A stretch of DNA of 9,057 nt from Chitinophaga pinensis (GTDB lineage: Bacteria; Bacteroidota; Bacteroidia; Flavobacteriales_D; Crocinitomicaceae): assembly GCA_945868555.1 (NCBI GenBank), contig CAMBMC010000083.1, positions 1 to 9,057 on the forward strand. The letters are read 5' to 3'. A program made the position numbers and the translations under genes. This document shows positions 1-5,914 of the stretch, piece after piece (position 1 is the first letter of the stretch; every line of letters starts with the position of its first letter). The notes under the pieces are model-generated. The model made no database searches, had not been told where the DNA came from, and saw only the letters and a program-made list of their open reading frames with translations.

Positions 1-249
1 CACAAATACAACCATTTCCTGAGCTGTTTTCGCTGCCGACTGTCCCAAACACAAGTCTCCGAAGCGATTTTTCTCCTCTTCCGAATGAATCCAATAAAAT
101 TCCCAAAGCTGCATGTTACTGCTGTTCGGGGAAAGAATTGCGCGCTCCAAACTGCGTGTCATCACCTCTTCTGGAACAGAAACGTCGGGATTAAACTTAC
201 GGTTTGAGCGTCTACGCTCTATGATTTTTTGAAATTCGTTCGAATACAT
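1..249 (-). CDS. Nitroreductase-family protein, N-terminal 83 residues (3' end beyond window)
   Basis: The reverse strand reads from an ATG at 249-247 without a stop to the window edge, giving 83 codons. The start, MYSNEFQKIIERRRSNRKF, followed by a Val-Pro-Glu-Glu segment, a helix (SLERAILSPNSSNMQLWEF) and then a beta-strand, matches the N-terminal FMN-binding signature of nitroreductase-like flavoproteins: an R-R-S-x-R-x-F motif that contacts the FMN phosphate, then a Pro-Ser-x-x-N-x-Q loop. Such enzymes are usually cytoplasmic homodimers of about 200 residues that use NAD(P)H to reduce nitro compounds, quinones or similar substrates; the actual substrate cannot be told from this part. It lies 33 nt after the rhodanese stop on the same strand, so the two are probably cotranscribed. 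No strong ribosome binding site is visible. Family assignment is fairly secure; the subfamily is open because the C-terminal half is missing. Confidence 0.82.
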   Translation of the reverse strand, partial: MYSNEFQKIIERRRSNRKFNPDVSVPEEVMTRSLERAILSPNSSNMQLWEFYWIHSEEEKNRFGDLCLGQSAAKTAQEMVVFV

Positions 250-282
250 GGTATTTTCTTTTTTGAACTGATGAGGTGTGTT

Positions 283-546
283 TTATTCTTGATTCAATCG
301 CGCATTCAACTCCATCCAACCACCACCATTGGAGCAGTCGTATCCCTTCGCTTTGAAATAGTCAGTCGCCTGACCACTGCGTCCCCCACTGGCACAACAG
401 AAGATAATCGGCTGTTTTAAGGCATCCAACTCTGACATGCGCTGAAGAATTTCTTGCAAAGGAATATTTATTGAACCTGCCACATGTCCACCCATAAATT
501 CTTCCTGCGTGCGCACATCGACAATCGTTAAGTCACTTTTTTCCAT
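283..546 (-). CDS. Single-domain rhodanese-like sulfurtransferase
   Basis: This 87-residue protein has the two halves of a rhodanese fold. Near the N-terminus is a V-D-V-R-x-x-x-E-F segment followed by G-H-V-A-G-S-I-N-I-P (about residues 9-29), the conserved CH2A-type motif. The active-site loop is C-C-A-S-G-G-R-S at residues 50-57, where Cys51 has the Cys-x4-Arg spacing of the catalytic cysteine. A C-terminal G-G-W motif follows at about 75-77. Proteins like this carry sulfur as a persulfide on the catalytic Cys, or reduce arsenate or handle thiosulfate; the acceptor is unknown. No signal peptide or membrane segment is visible, so it should be cytoplasmic. The frame is open upstream to a TTG at 627, but the first ATG is at 546 and a promoter-like box lies inside the longer version, so the 87-residue form is preferred. 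A nitroreductase-family gene follows 33 nt downstream. Confidence 0.9.
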   Translation of the reverse strand: MEKSDLTIVDVRTQEEFMGGHVAGSINIPLQEILQRMSELDALKQPIIFCCASGGRSGQATDYFKAKGYDCSNGGGWMELNARLNQE

Positions 547-573
547 AGCTTGAACTGTTAGATAATTTGAGTA

Positions 574-581
574 CAAAAATA
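574..581 (-). promoter_or_regulatory. Candidate -7 box for the rhodanese-nitroreductase pair
   Basis: On the minus strand the bases read TATTTTTG, a full match to the Bacteroidota -7 consensus TAnnTTTG, ending 27 nt before the rhodanese ATG at 546. It sits in the 87-nt gap after the pseudouridine synthase. I found no convincing -33 TTG at the usual distance, so this is a plausible but unproven internal promoter. Confidence 0.35.
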
Positions 582-633
582 CAAAAGCTTGCGCTGTGAA
601 GTTGATGATATTCGTTTGAAAAATCAATGAGAT

Positions 634-1311
634 TTAGGCGAAAGCAGTCCAAAGTGGATCTGAAGGTGTTGGCGCCACAATATGAATCGTTTCTTTCGTC
701 GTCGGATGGGTAAATGTAAGTTCACGCGCATGTAAACAAATCGACCCATCTAGGTTCGGTCTGCGCGCACCGTATTTCACATCCCCTTTAATGATGCAAC
801 CAATTTGACCAAGTTGACAGCGAATTTGATGGTGTCTTCCTGTTTCCAACACGATTTCCAAGAGGTGATAGCGCTCAGACGATTTCACCCAAGTGTAATG
901 CAAAATCGCCTTTTTAGACCCAGGAACTTCCACCGCAGTTGCGTAGGATTTGTTCTGTTTTTCATTCTTTTTCAGAAAGTGAGTCAAATCACCACGATCC
1001 GTTGCAGGTTTTTGCTCTACCAATGCCCAGTAAATTTTATCAGTTTCTTTTTCTCTAAACTGCGCATTCAAGCGTTCGAGAGCTTTACTTGTTTTTGCAA
1101 AAACAACAGCACCACTCGTTGGACGATCGAGGCGATGCACAACACCACAGAATACATTGCCCGGTTTGTCGTATTTTTTCTTGAGATAGGCTTTAATTTT
1201 ATCGGGAAGCGTTTCATCCCCCGTTTTATCCCCTTGAACAATATCAGATGCACGCTTATTTATGACAATGACATGGTTGTCTTCGTACAGCACATCGAGT
1301 TCTTCAGCCAT
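634..1311 (-). CDS. RluA-family RNA pseudouridine synthase without S4 domain
   Basis: A 225-residue enzyme that should convert specific uridines of rRNA or tRNA to pseudouridine in the cytoplasm. The family signature H-R-L-D-R-P-T-S-G stands at residues 59-67, with Asp62 as the expected catalytic nucleophile. The second conserved motif, T-G-R-H-H-Q-I-R (157-164), and the late block K-Y-G-A-R-R (179-184) with L-H-A-R-E-L (193-198) are also present. There is no N-terminal S4 RNA-binding domain, so it is a short form as in RluA or TruC; the target base cannot be told from sequence. The frame begins with TTG at 1320, overlapping the panB stop, but ATG at 1311 is preferred: it lies 5 nt after the panB TGA and gives a normal N-terminus (MAEELDVLYEDNHVIVINK). 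The spacing implies cotranscription and perhaps translational coupling with panB. Confidence 0.94.
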   Translation of the reverse strand: MAEELDVLYEDNHVIVINKRASDIVQGDKTGDETLPDKIKAYLKKKYDKPGNVFCGVVHRLDRPTSGAVVFAKTSKALERLNAQFREKETDKIYWALVEQKPATDRGDLTHFLKKNEKQNKSYATAVEVPGSKKAILHYTWVKSSERYHLLEIVLETGRHHQIRCQLGQIGCIIKGDVKYGARRPNLDGSICLHARELTFTHPTTKETIHIVAPTPSDPLWTAFA

Positions 1312-1316
1312 CGCAA

Positions 1317-2132
1317 TCAATACTGTTCTTTTTCATTCGGAAAATCTCCCGAACGCACATCTTTGATGTACTCCTGAAAGGCACCCATCATTTGCTCATA
1401 CAAATTGCTGTATTTTCGCAAAAAACGAGGGCTGAACTCATTGTTAATCCCGAGCATATCATGTACCACGAGCACTTGTCCATCAATGCCGTTTCCAGCA
1501 CCGATACCAATGATTGGAATGTTCACTGCTTTTGCTACCTCAGCAGCAAGTTTGGCGGGAATTTTTTCTAAAACGATCGCAAAGCAACCTGCTTCTTCCA
1601 AGGCCTTGGCGTCCTCCATTAATCGGTGCGCCTCTTCCTCTTCCTTCGCACGAACAACGTATGTTCCAAACTTGTATATTGATTGTGGTGTAAGTCCTAG
1701 GTGACCCATGACAGGAATTCCTGCAGTCAAAATTCGCTTGACGGACTCAATAATCTCAATCCCACCTTCCATTTTCACGGCATGACCTCCCGATTCTTTC
1801 ATGATGCGAATGGCAGAGGAAAGTGCTTCTTTTGAATTCCCTTGATAAGAACCAAAAGGCATGTCAACAACCACCAAAGCACGATTTACAGCACGTACAA
1901 CCGAAGAAGCATGATAAATCATTTGATCTAGCGTAATCGGAAGGGTTGTTTCATGTCCTGCCATGACATTTGAAGCCGAGTCACCCACAAGGATCACATC
2001 AATGCCCGCCTCGTCAATGATCCGGGCCATTGAAAAATCGTATCCCGTAAGCATACTGATTTTTCGCCCACTGTTTTTCATTTCCAACAAGGTGTGGGTA
2101 GTCACCTTTTTAACCTGCTTATGTACTGACAT
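1317..2132 (-). CDS. panB: 3-methyl-2-oxobutanoate hydroxymethyltransferase (ketopantoate hydroxymethyltransferase)
   Basis: PanB makes ketopantoate from 2-oxoisovalerate and 5,10-methylenetetrahydrofolate, the first committed step of pantothenate and hence CoA synthesis, in the cytoplasm. The 271 residues match the family length (about 260-275) and form a TIM barrel. Visible landmarks are M-L-T-G-Y-D-F (27-33), V-G-D-S-A-S-N-V (49-56), V-V-D-M-P-F-G-S-Y (88-96), V-K-M-E-G-G (119-124), G-H-L-G-L-T-P-Q (143-150) and V-L-E-K-I-P (187-192). By comparison with E. coli PanB, Asp51, Asp90 and Glu122 should bind Mg2+ and Glu189 should be the general base; all are present. It is the first gene of the minus-strand set, 5 nt ahead of an RluA-family enzyme, and diverges from rplS. 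No panC or panD is visible nearby. Upstream, TAACTTTA at 2158-2151 (minus strand) resembles a -7 box with one mismatch; this is weak. Confidence 0.98.
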   Translation of the reverse strand: MSVHKQVKKVTTHTLLEMKNSGRKISMLTGYDFSMARIIDEAGIDVILVGDSASNVMAGHETTLPITLDQMIYHASSVVRAVNRALVVVDMPFGSYQGNSKEALSSAIRIMKESGGHAVKMEGGIEIIESVKRILTAGIPVMGHLGLTPQSIYKFGTYVVRAKEEEEAHRLMEDAKALEEAGCFAIVLEKIPAKLAAEVAKAVNIPIIGIGAGNGIDGQVLVVHDMLGINNEFSPRFLRKYSNLYEQMMGAFQEYIKDVRSGDFPNEKEQY

Positions 2133-2312
2133 GACAACGATTTGAGGGTCTAAAGTTAGAAAAACTTAGATAGGAAGAACAGAACCGAATAAGGTTAGTT
2201 GGAAAGAAAGAAGTATTTTTATGGAAAATTTTCAAGGGAACACTATTTATTTGAAATAATATCCTTAATATTGCACCCCCTTTTAGAGGAAAAGAACAAG
2301 AAATTAGAAGCC
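2133..2312. other. Divergent intergenic region panB / rplS
   Basis: This 180-bp AT-rich stretch separates the panB and rplS starts. It carries the rplS promoter-like element at 2251-2277 and a weak panB -7 candidate at 2151-2158. An ORF in frame with rplS starts at 2199, but its extra 38 residues resemble no L19 N-terminus and span the promoter, so I read the region as noncoding. I see no riboswitch-like structure. Confidence 0.6.
2251..2277 (+). promoter_or_regulatory. Probable rplS promoter (TTGAAA-N8-TTAATATTGCACC)
   Basis: TAATATTG at 2266-2273 is one mismatch from the Bacteroidota -7 box TAnnTTTG and is followed by CACC, where transcription would start about 36 nt before the ATG. TTGAAA lies at 2251-2256. 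The 12-nt gap from TTG to the -7 box is shorter than the about 19 nt usual for the -33 box, yet the same arrangement recurs before the propeller gene at 5876-5902. Confidence 0.55.
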
Positions 2313-2669
2313 ATGAATGTAATTAAAGACATCCAGAACGAACTCATCGAAATGAAGGAATTTCCTAAGTTCGGTGCAGGAGATACAGTAATCGTATCTT
2401 ATAAAATTAAGGAAGGTAGTAAGGAGCGTATCCAGCAATACCAAGGAGTTGTGCTTCAACGCCGTGGATTTGGTGCTACGGAAACATTTACTGTACGTAA
2501 GATGTCAGGAAACATTGGTGTAGAGCGTATCTTTCCAATTTCATCACCCTTCGTTGATTCTATCGTGGTTACGAAACGTGGATCTGTGCGTCGTGCACGT
2601 ATCTTCTACTTCCGTGAGCGTACTGGTAAGTCTGCACGTATCAAAGAAAAAAGAAGTTTCGCTCACTAA
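2313..2669 (+). CDS. rplS: 50S ribosomal protein L19
   Basis: L19 is a large-subunit protein at the interface with the 30S subunit. The 118 residues fit the family length (about 115-120). Conserved stretches are visible in order: F-G-A-G-D-T-V (20-26), K-I-K-E-G-S-K-E-R-I-Q (31-41), Q-G-V-V-L-Q-R-R-G (44-52), T-F-T-V-R-K (59-64), G-V-E-R-I-F-P (69-75) and the basic C-terminal part V-R-R-A-R-I-F-Y-F-R (92-101). The ATG at 2313 is preferred over the in-frame ATG at 2199 because it gives the normal N-terminus (MNVIKDIQNELIEMKEFPKF) and lies downstream of the promoter-like element. In many bacteria rplS ends an rpsP-rimM-trmD-rplS operon; here it stands alone, with its own promoter and a strong terminator at 2690-2724. 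Confidence 0.98.
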   Translation: MNVIKDIQNELIEMKEFPKFGAGDTVIVSYKIKEGSKERIQQYQGVVLQRRGFGATETFTVRKMSGNIGVERIFPISSPFVDSIVVTKRGSVRRARIFYFRERTGKSARIKEKRSFAH

Positions 2670-2689
2670 GAGCCTAATATATTTTAAGG

Positions 2690-2724
2690 AAGGCTTTCTC
2701 ATTGAGGAAGCCTTTTTTGTTTTT
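2690..2724 (+). terminator. Rho-independent terminator of rplS
   Basis: AAGGCTTTCTC (2690-2700) and GAGGAAGCCTT (2704-2714) form an 11-bp stem with one G-T pair and the 3-nt loop ATT, followed by a run of six T, a G and five more T. It starts 20 nt after the rplS stop and ends 4 nt before the muramidase ATG. Confidence 0.9.
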
Positions 2725-2728
2725 GGGA

Positions 2729-3505
2729 ATGGCTAAAAAAAAGTATATCGTAAAATCGAAGAAAAAATCTTCCAACAAGACACCTATTTTTCTCTTGTTG
2801 ATTGCTGGTGCTTTTTTGTTGGCGTTCTTTGTCTACATTCAATATTCTAAAGTAGATAACCCTCATGCGCCACTTATTGCTGAAGACACACCAATCGACA
2901 TTGATATTCCCGATGGATACAGCTCTTTTGGAATAGATGTCTCTCACCACCAAGGCGTGATTCCATGGAACGACTTACTGCGAAACAAAGCCCTTGATTC
3001 CATCATTCAATTTGTGTATTGCAAAGTCACAGAGGGGGTTGGGCATGTAGACCAACAGTGGGGCCGCAACCATTCAACACTTAAACGGCTGAACAAACCG
3101 CACGGAGGCTATCATTTTTTCTCCATTAAATCAGACCCCTTGCTTCAAGCAGAACATTTTTTAAATCAATGCGAGATCAATGAAACCAGTCTGCCTCCAA
3201 TGTTGGATGTGGAAACCGAAGGGCTGTCCAACATACAACTCATCAAGCGCATGAAGATTTGGCTGAACGAAGTGGAGAAGATCAGTGGTATTCGTCCAAT
3301 CATCTACACCTCATCGCATTTTTTCAACACAAAATTCAAAGATCATTTCCCCAATTATCAATTTTGGATCGCCGCCTACAGCCGAGAACCGGATTGCATG
3401 AATGACAGCAGAGTCATACATTGGCAATACACCGAATCAGGAAAAGTGCCAGGTTTTGAAACCAACGTTGATTTGAACGTATCGAAATTGACCTTCGTAC
3501 CTTGA
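2729..3505 (+). CDS. Membrane-anchored GH25 muramidase (lysozyme family)
   Basis: This 258-residue protein belongs to glycoside hydrolase family 25, which cuts the N-acetylmuramic acid to N-acetylglucosamine bond of peptidoglycan. A Lys-rich start (MAKKKYIVKSKKKSSNK) precedes one hydrophobic segment at about 19-38 with no evident cleavage site, so the enzyme is probably tethered to the inner membrane with its catalytic domain in the periplasm. The domain (about 65-255) shows F-G-I-D-V-S-H-H-Q-G (67-76), K-V-T-E-G (99-103), G-Y-H-F-F (127-131), M-L-D-V-E-T (158-163), I-I-Y-T-S (191-195), F-W-I-A-A-Y (212-217) and W-Q-Y...V-D-L-N (232-250). Asp70, Asp160, Glu162 and Asp248 match the family's active-site acids. 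An in-frame TTG at 2702 lies within the terminator hairpin, so the ATG at 2729 is chosen. Expression needs read-through of the rplS terminator or a promoter I cannot identify. A small ORF follows after 1 nt. Confidence 0.93.
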   Translation: MAKKKYIVKSKKKSSNKTPIFLLLIAGAFLLAFFVYIQYSKVDNPHAPLIAEDTPIDIDIPDGYSSFGIDVSHHQGVIPWNDLLRNKALDSIIQFVYCKVTEGVGHVDQQWGRNHSTLKRLNKPHGGYHFFSIKSDPLLQAEHFLNQCEINETSLPPMLDVETEGLSNIQLIKRMKIWLNEVEKISGIRPIIYTSSHFFNTKFKDHFPNYQFWIAAYSREPDCMNDSRVIHWQYTESGKVPGFETNVDLNVSKLTFVP

Positions 3506-3506
3506 A

Positions 3507-3833
3507 ATGATACGCGAAGCAACGCAAAGACGACTTTTCGCGTTTATAGGTCAAGATATCGGTTATCAAAAGATCTATGACCAGTTCGGCCGATTGTTCA
3601 GTGAAGGACCTGTTCAACGCCTGATAGACCTAAACCCAGAACCTCGAAATATCTCTGTGGGTAAATGGACGTTTTACTACTATAAATCAAACGGGAAAGC
3701 GAAGAAAGAAATCGTGAAATACGCTAAACTTAAAGTTTCTCGATCACAAAATCCGTCCGACGGTTCATTGCCCGATGCTCTTCAGAGTCATTTTCCACCT
3801 TCGGCACCGTTTCACCAAATCCTTTTGCTGTAA
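3507..3833 (+). CDS. Small uncharacterised protein, coupled to the muramidase gene
   Basis: I do not recognise this 108-codon ORF. Its ATG follows the muramidase TGA with one base between (TGAAATG), as expected for translational coupling. Residues 1-74 look protein-like: a basic, amphipathic N-terminal part (MIREATQRRLFAFIGQDIGY) and a V-G-K-W-T-F-Y-Y-Y-K-S-N-G-K segment (51-64) that loosely recalls a MORN/YwqK-type repeat. There is no signal peptide or membrane segment. The last 34 residues (from 3730) are antisense to the end of the OmpA-family gene and are rich in Ser, Pro and Leu, so they may be a fortuitous extension after loss of an earlier stop. Without this ORF, 3506-3729 would be an empty gap. 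Real gene with an unusual end is my favoured reading, but a spurious ORF is possible. Confidence 0.45.
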   Translation: MIREATQRRLFAFIGQDIGYQKIYDQFGRLFSEGPVQRLIDLNPEPRNISVGKWTFYYYKSNGKAKKEIVKYAKLKVSRSQNPSDGSLPDALQSHFPPSAPFHQILLL

Positions 3834-5772
3834 GTCGGCTGGCATCGACTCCCTGAGAAATCAGGTATGCACGCACATCTTTTGAGCGATTTTCAGACAA
3901 CGCCATGTTTTTCGCATCGTCACCCACATCATCCGTGTGCCCTTGAATGTTCACTTTTATTGTTGGATTTTCCTTTAGAAAACGTGCGAAACCTTTTAGA
4001 ATAAACTTCGATCGGTCCGACAATGCTGCCGAATTCGTCGCATACAAGATATCATTGATGGTATAGGCCTCACCCATCTTCAATTCCTTCACGGTAAGGT
4101 CATTGTTGCGAATGGTCACCGCATTGTTTTCAAATGTTTCTTTCGTAATGAGTTTAGAATCAAACGCGGAACCTTCCTTTTTCACCGTCACCATCACATC
4201 TTGCTTGGTATCTGTTTTCACGATAGCAGCATACTTCCCATCGTCTCCATTTACTTTAATTGTTGTTACCTCATCAGAATCGGCGTATGTAATTTCAATG
4301 GTCGCGTCTTTTACAGGAGCACCCGCATCATCTTTCAGCTCTCCTTTCAAGATTGCCACCGATTTTGGTCGTGCTTCTTCATACAACTCGAAGGAATAGA
4401 TATTCCAGTTCCCACCAACGCGGGACGAATAATAGGCCAAATGTCCATCCGTCGATACAAACAAGCCCAATTCATCCTCTTTTGAATTGATGGGGTATCC
4501 AATATTCTTTGGCTCTGTCCACTTCCCATTCTCTTCGCGGATATAGAAAATATCGAGTCCCCCAACTCCTTTGCGAGTATCTGAGCAGGTGGATACAAAG
4601 TAGAGTGTTTCACTGTCTTGGTGCAAGAATGGGCTTTTGTCCTTTCCAGCAGTGTTGATTTCATCAAATGGACGTGCTTCACTCCACGTACCGTCCTCTT
4701 TTCGTTTTGCAATGTAAATGTCATTGTCCCGCGACGTTGGACGTGCAACGGTATAATACAAGGTGTTTCCATCTGCAGAAAGTGAAGGTTGAGCTTCCCA
4801 ACCATTCTTTGTATTGATTTGAGGTCCCATATTCTTTAATGGTGACCAGATGAAATCGTTTCCACCTGCACCAGAACGTTCGAATGTAGTGATGTATAAG
4901 TCACAATTCAGGTAATCTTGATCACCGACCAATTCCTTTTTACATGCACAAATGATCATTTCCTTGTTGTCGACCGAAAGCGTTGCAGCACCATAATTCG
5001 AAAATGCCCCATCATTGAAGGGCGCTTTTAAAGGTTTCCCTGCATCAAAAGGTGTGTTGAGATCAGTACGCTGACCAAATGTAAATTCCTCTACCATCTT
5101 CGAGACCAAATCGCCATAATTGGCACGATCCAATTTTCTGGTAAAGAAAATCAACTCATTGTCCGGTGAAATCATCGGAAAATACTCATCTTTTGCTGAA
5201 CTGACATTCTTCACCTCCTGGGGAGCAAAGGGTACTGCGCTGGAGAGCATTTCCTCTACTGCTTGTTGATCTTTCAGTACTTCATTGACATCGGCTAATT
5301 TCTTTGTATAATCTTGCGGATAGCGCGTGTTGTCATCATTTTTGTAGTTCTTAAACTGAGTAAACCACTTGACTGCTTCATCCTTGTCCTTTTGAGATAA
5401 ATTTATTACCCCGAGAAAGTAACTGCAGTTGGCGTGGTAATCGCTGCACATGTCAAGTGCCTTCTTAAACATCTCCTCTGACTTCGCGAGACTTTTATCG
5501 CCTATGGCAGGGTTTGGAGATCGATCGTAATAATTCATTGCCGTTTCAAACGCATACATTCCATATTCATAATAAGCAGTGGCGTTATCAGGTGCTGCAG
5601 CGATGGCTGCATTGAAATTGTCTACAGCTGTTTTCGCATCACTCGCATTGGCAGCTGTTTCGAGGAGTTTAATGACTTTTTTGGATGGGGGGAGGCAAGA
5701 TTCATCTTCTTCTTGAGAAAATAGGATGGGTGCAAAGGCCAGGAAAAAGGCAAGAAAAGTAAGTGTTTTCAT
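3730..5772 (-). CDS. TPR-PD40-CRD-OmpA envelope protein (PorE-like architecture)
   Basis: A 680-residue exported protein. Residues 1-19 form a signal peptide (MKTLTFLAFFLAFAPILFS, then Q). Helical TPR-like repeats cover about 40-170; a beta-propeller of PD40/WD40-like repeats covers about 195-460, with typical blade motifs such as F-P-M-I-S-P-D (198-204), P-S-L-S-A-D-G-N-T-L-Y-Y (329-340) and L-F-V-S-T-D-G (437-443); a carboxypeptidase-regulatory-like domain lies at about 472-555; an OmpA C-terminal domain lies at about 573-680. The last has I-Q-G-H-T-D (609-614) and L-S-E-N-R-S (625-630); Asp614 and Arg629 fit the peptidoglycan-binding pair. This order equals that of PorE, a type IX secretion component, but paralogues of similar build are common in Bacteroidota. 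Unlike PorE there is no lipobox Cys. ATG 5772 is chosen because an upstream frame start would remove the signal peptide from the N-terminus. It converges with the small ORF and diverges from the propeller gene. Confidence 0.9.
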   Translation of the reverse strand: MKTLTFLAFFLAFAPILFSQEEDESCLPPSKKVIKLLETAANASDAKTAVDNFNAAIAAAPDNATAYYEYGMYAFETAMNYYDRSPNPAIGDKSLAKSEEMFKKALDMCSDYHANCSYFLGVINLSQKDKDEAVKWFTQFKNYKNDDNTRYPQDYTKKLADVNEVLKDQQAVEEMLSSAVPFAPQEVKNVSSAKDEYFPMISPDNELIFFTRKLDRANYGDLVSKMVEEFTFGQRTDLNTPFDAGKPLKAPFNDGAFSNYGAATLSVDNKEMIICACKKELVGDQDYLNCDLYITTFERSGAGGNDFIWSPLKNMGPQINTKNGWEAQPSLSADGNTLYYTVARPTSRDNDIYIAKRKEDGTWSEARPFDEINTAGKDKSPFLHQDSETLYFVSTCSDTRKGVGGLDIFYIREENGKWTEPKNIGYPINSKEDELGLFVSTDGHLAYYSSRVGGNWNIYSFELYEEARPKSVAILKGELKDDAGAPVKDATIEITYADSDEVTTIKVNGDDGKYAAIVKTDTKQDVMVTVKKEGSAFDSKLITKETFENNAVTIRNNDLTVKELKMGEAYTINDILYATNSAALSDRSKFILKGFARFLKENPTIKVNIQGHTDDVGDDAKNMALSENRSKDVRAYLISQGVDASRLTAKGFGETVPKVENDSEEHRAMNRRTDFVIEKL

Positions 5773-5780
5773 ACACAATT

Positions 5781-5810
5781 GTGTTGCAGAATTTAAGGCG
5801 CGGTGACAAT
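5781..5810 (-). promoter_or_regulatory. Candidate promoter of the OmpA-family gene
   Basis: On the minus strand TTAAATTCTGCA (5796-5785) resembles the TAnnTTTG-type -7 box with imperfect TTTG, and a TTG lies upstream (5809-5807) at nearly the spacing seen before rplS and the propeller gene. It ends about 12 nt before the ATG at 5772. The match is weaker than the other two. Confidence 0.35.
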
Positions 5811-5875
5811 TTCCGTTCCAAAGAGGGTATATCGAAAATCGACACAAAAAGTTACGAAATATTACCCCTTTTTCA

Positions 5876-5902
5876 TTGAAAGTATTCTCTTAATTTTGCA
5901 CC
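5876..5902 (+). promoter_or_regulatory. Probable promoter of the propeller gene (TTGAAA-N8-TTAATTTTGCACC)
   Basis: TAATTTTG at 5891-5898 is a full match to the Bacteroidota -7 box TAnnTTTG. TTGAAA lies at 5876-5881. Transcription would start near 5902, leaving a leader of only about 12 nt before the ATG at 5915. Sequence and spacing are nearly identical to the element before rplS. Confidence 0.6.
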
Positions 5903-5914
5903 AAACTTTATCCC

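Noticed and set aside
547..627. Upstream extension of the rhodanese from a TTG at 627
   Set aside because: The added residues lie outside the rhodanese fold, the start is TTG, and a promoter-like box lies within them.
805..1377. 190-codon plus-strand ORF opposite the pseudouridine synthase and panB
   Set aside because: It is antisense to two well-recognised genes, is rich in Phe and Arg in a way typical of shadow frames, and shows no domain.
2133..2250. Possible riboswitch or leader upstream of panB
   Set aside because: No recognisable conserved stem set is visible, and the panB leader implied by the weak -7 box would be only about 20 nt.
2199..2312. N-terminal extension of L19 from the ATG at 2199
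   Set aside because: The extra 38 residues do not resemble L19, they span the promoter-like element at 2251-2277, and the ATG at 2313 gives the normal family N-terminus.
3726..3738. Palindrome-like AAACTTAAAGTTT at the convergent gene ends, possible bidirectional terminator
   Set aside because: The stem would have almost no loop, is AT-only except for one pair, and has no adjacent T-run; I do not call a terminator here.
5773..5847. Upstream extension of the OmpA-family protein from 5847
   Set aside because: It would bury the obvious signal peptide 25 residues inside the protein and would cover the candidate promoter.
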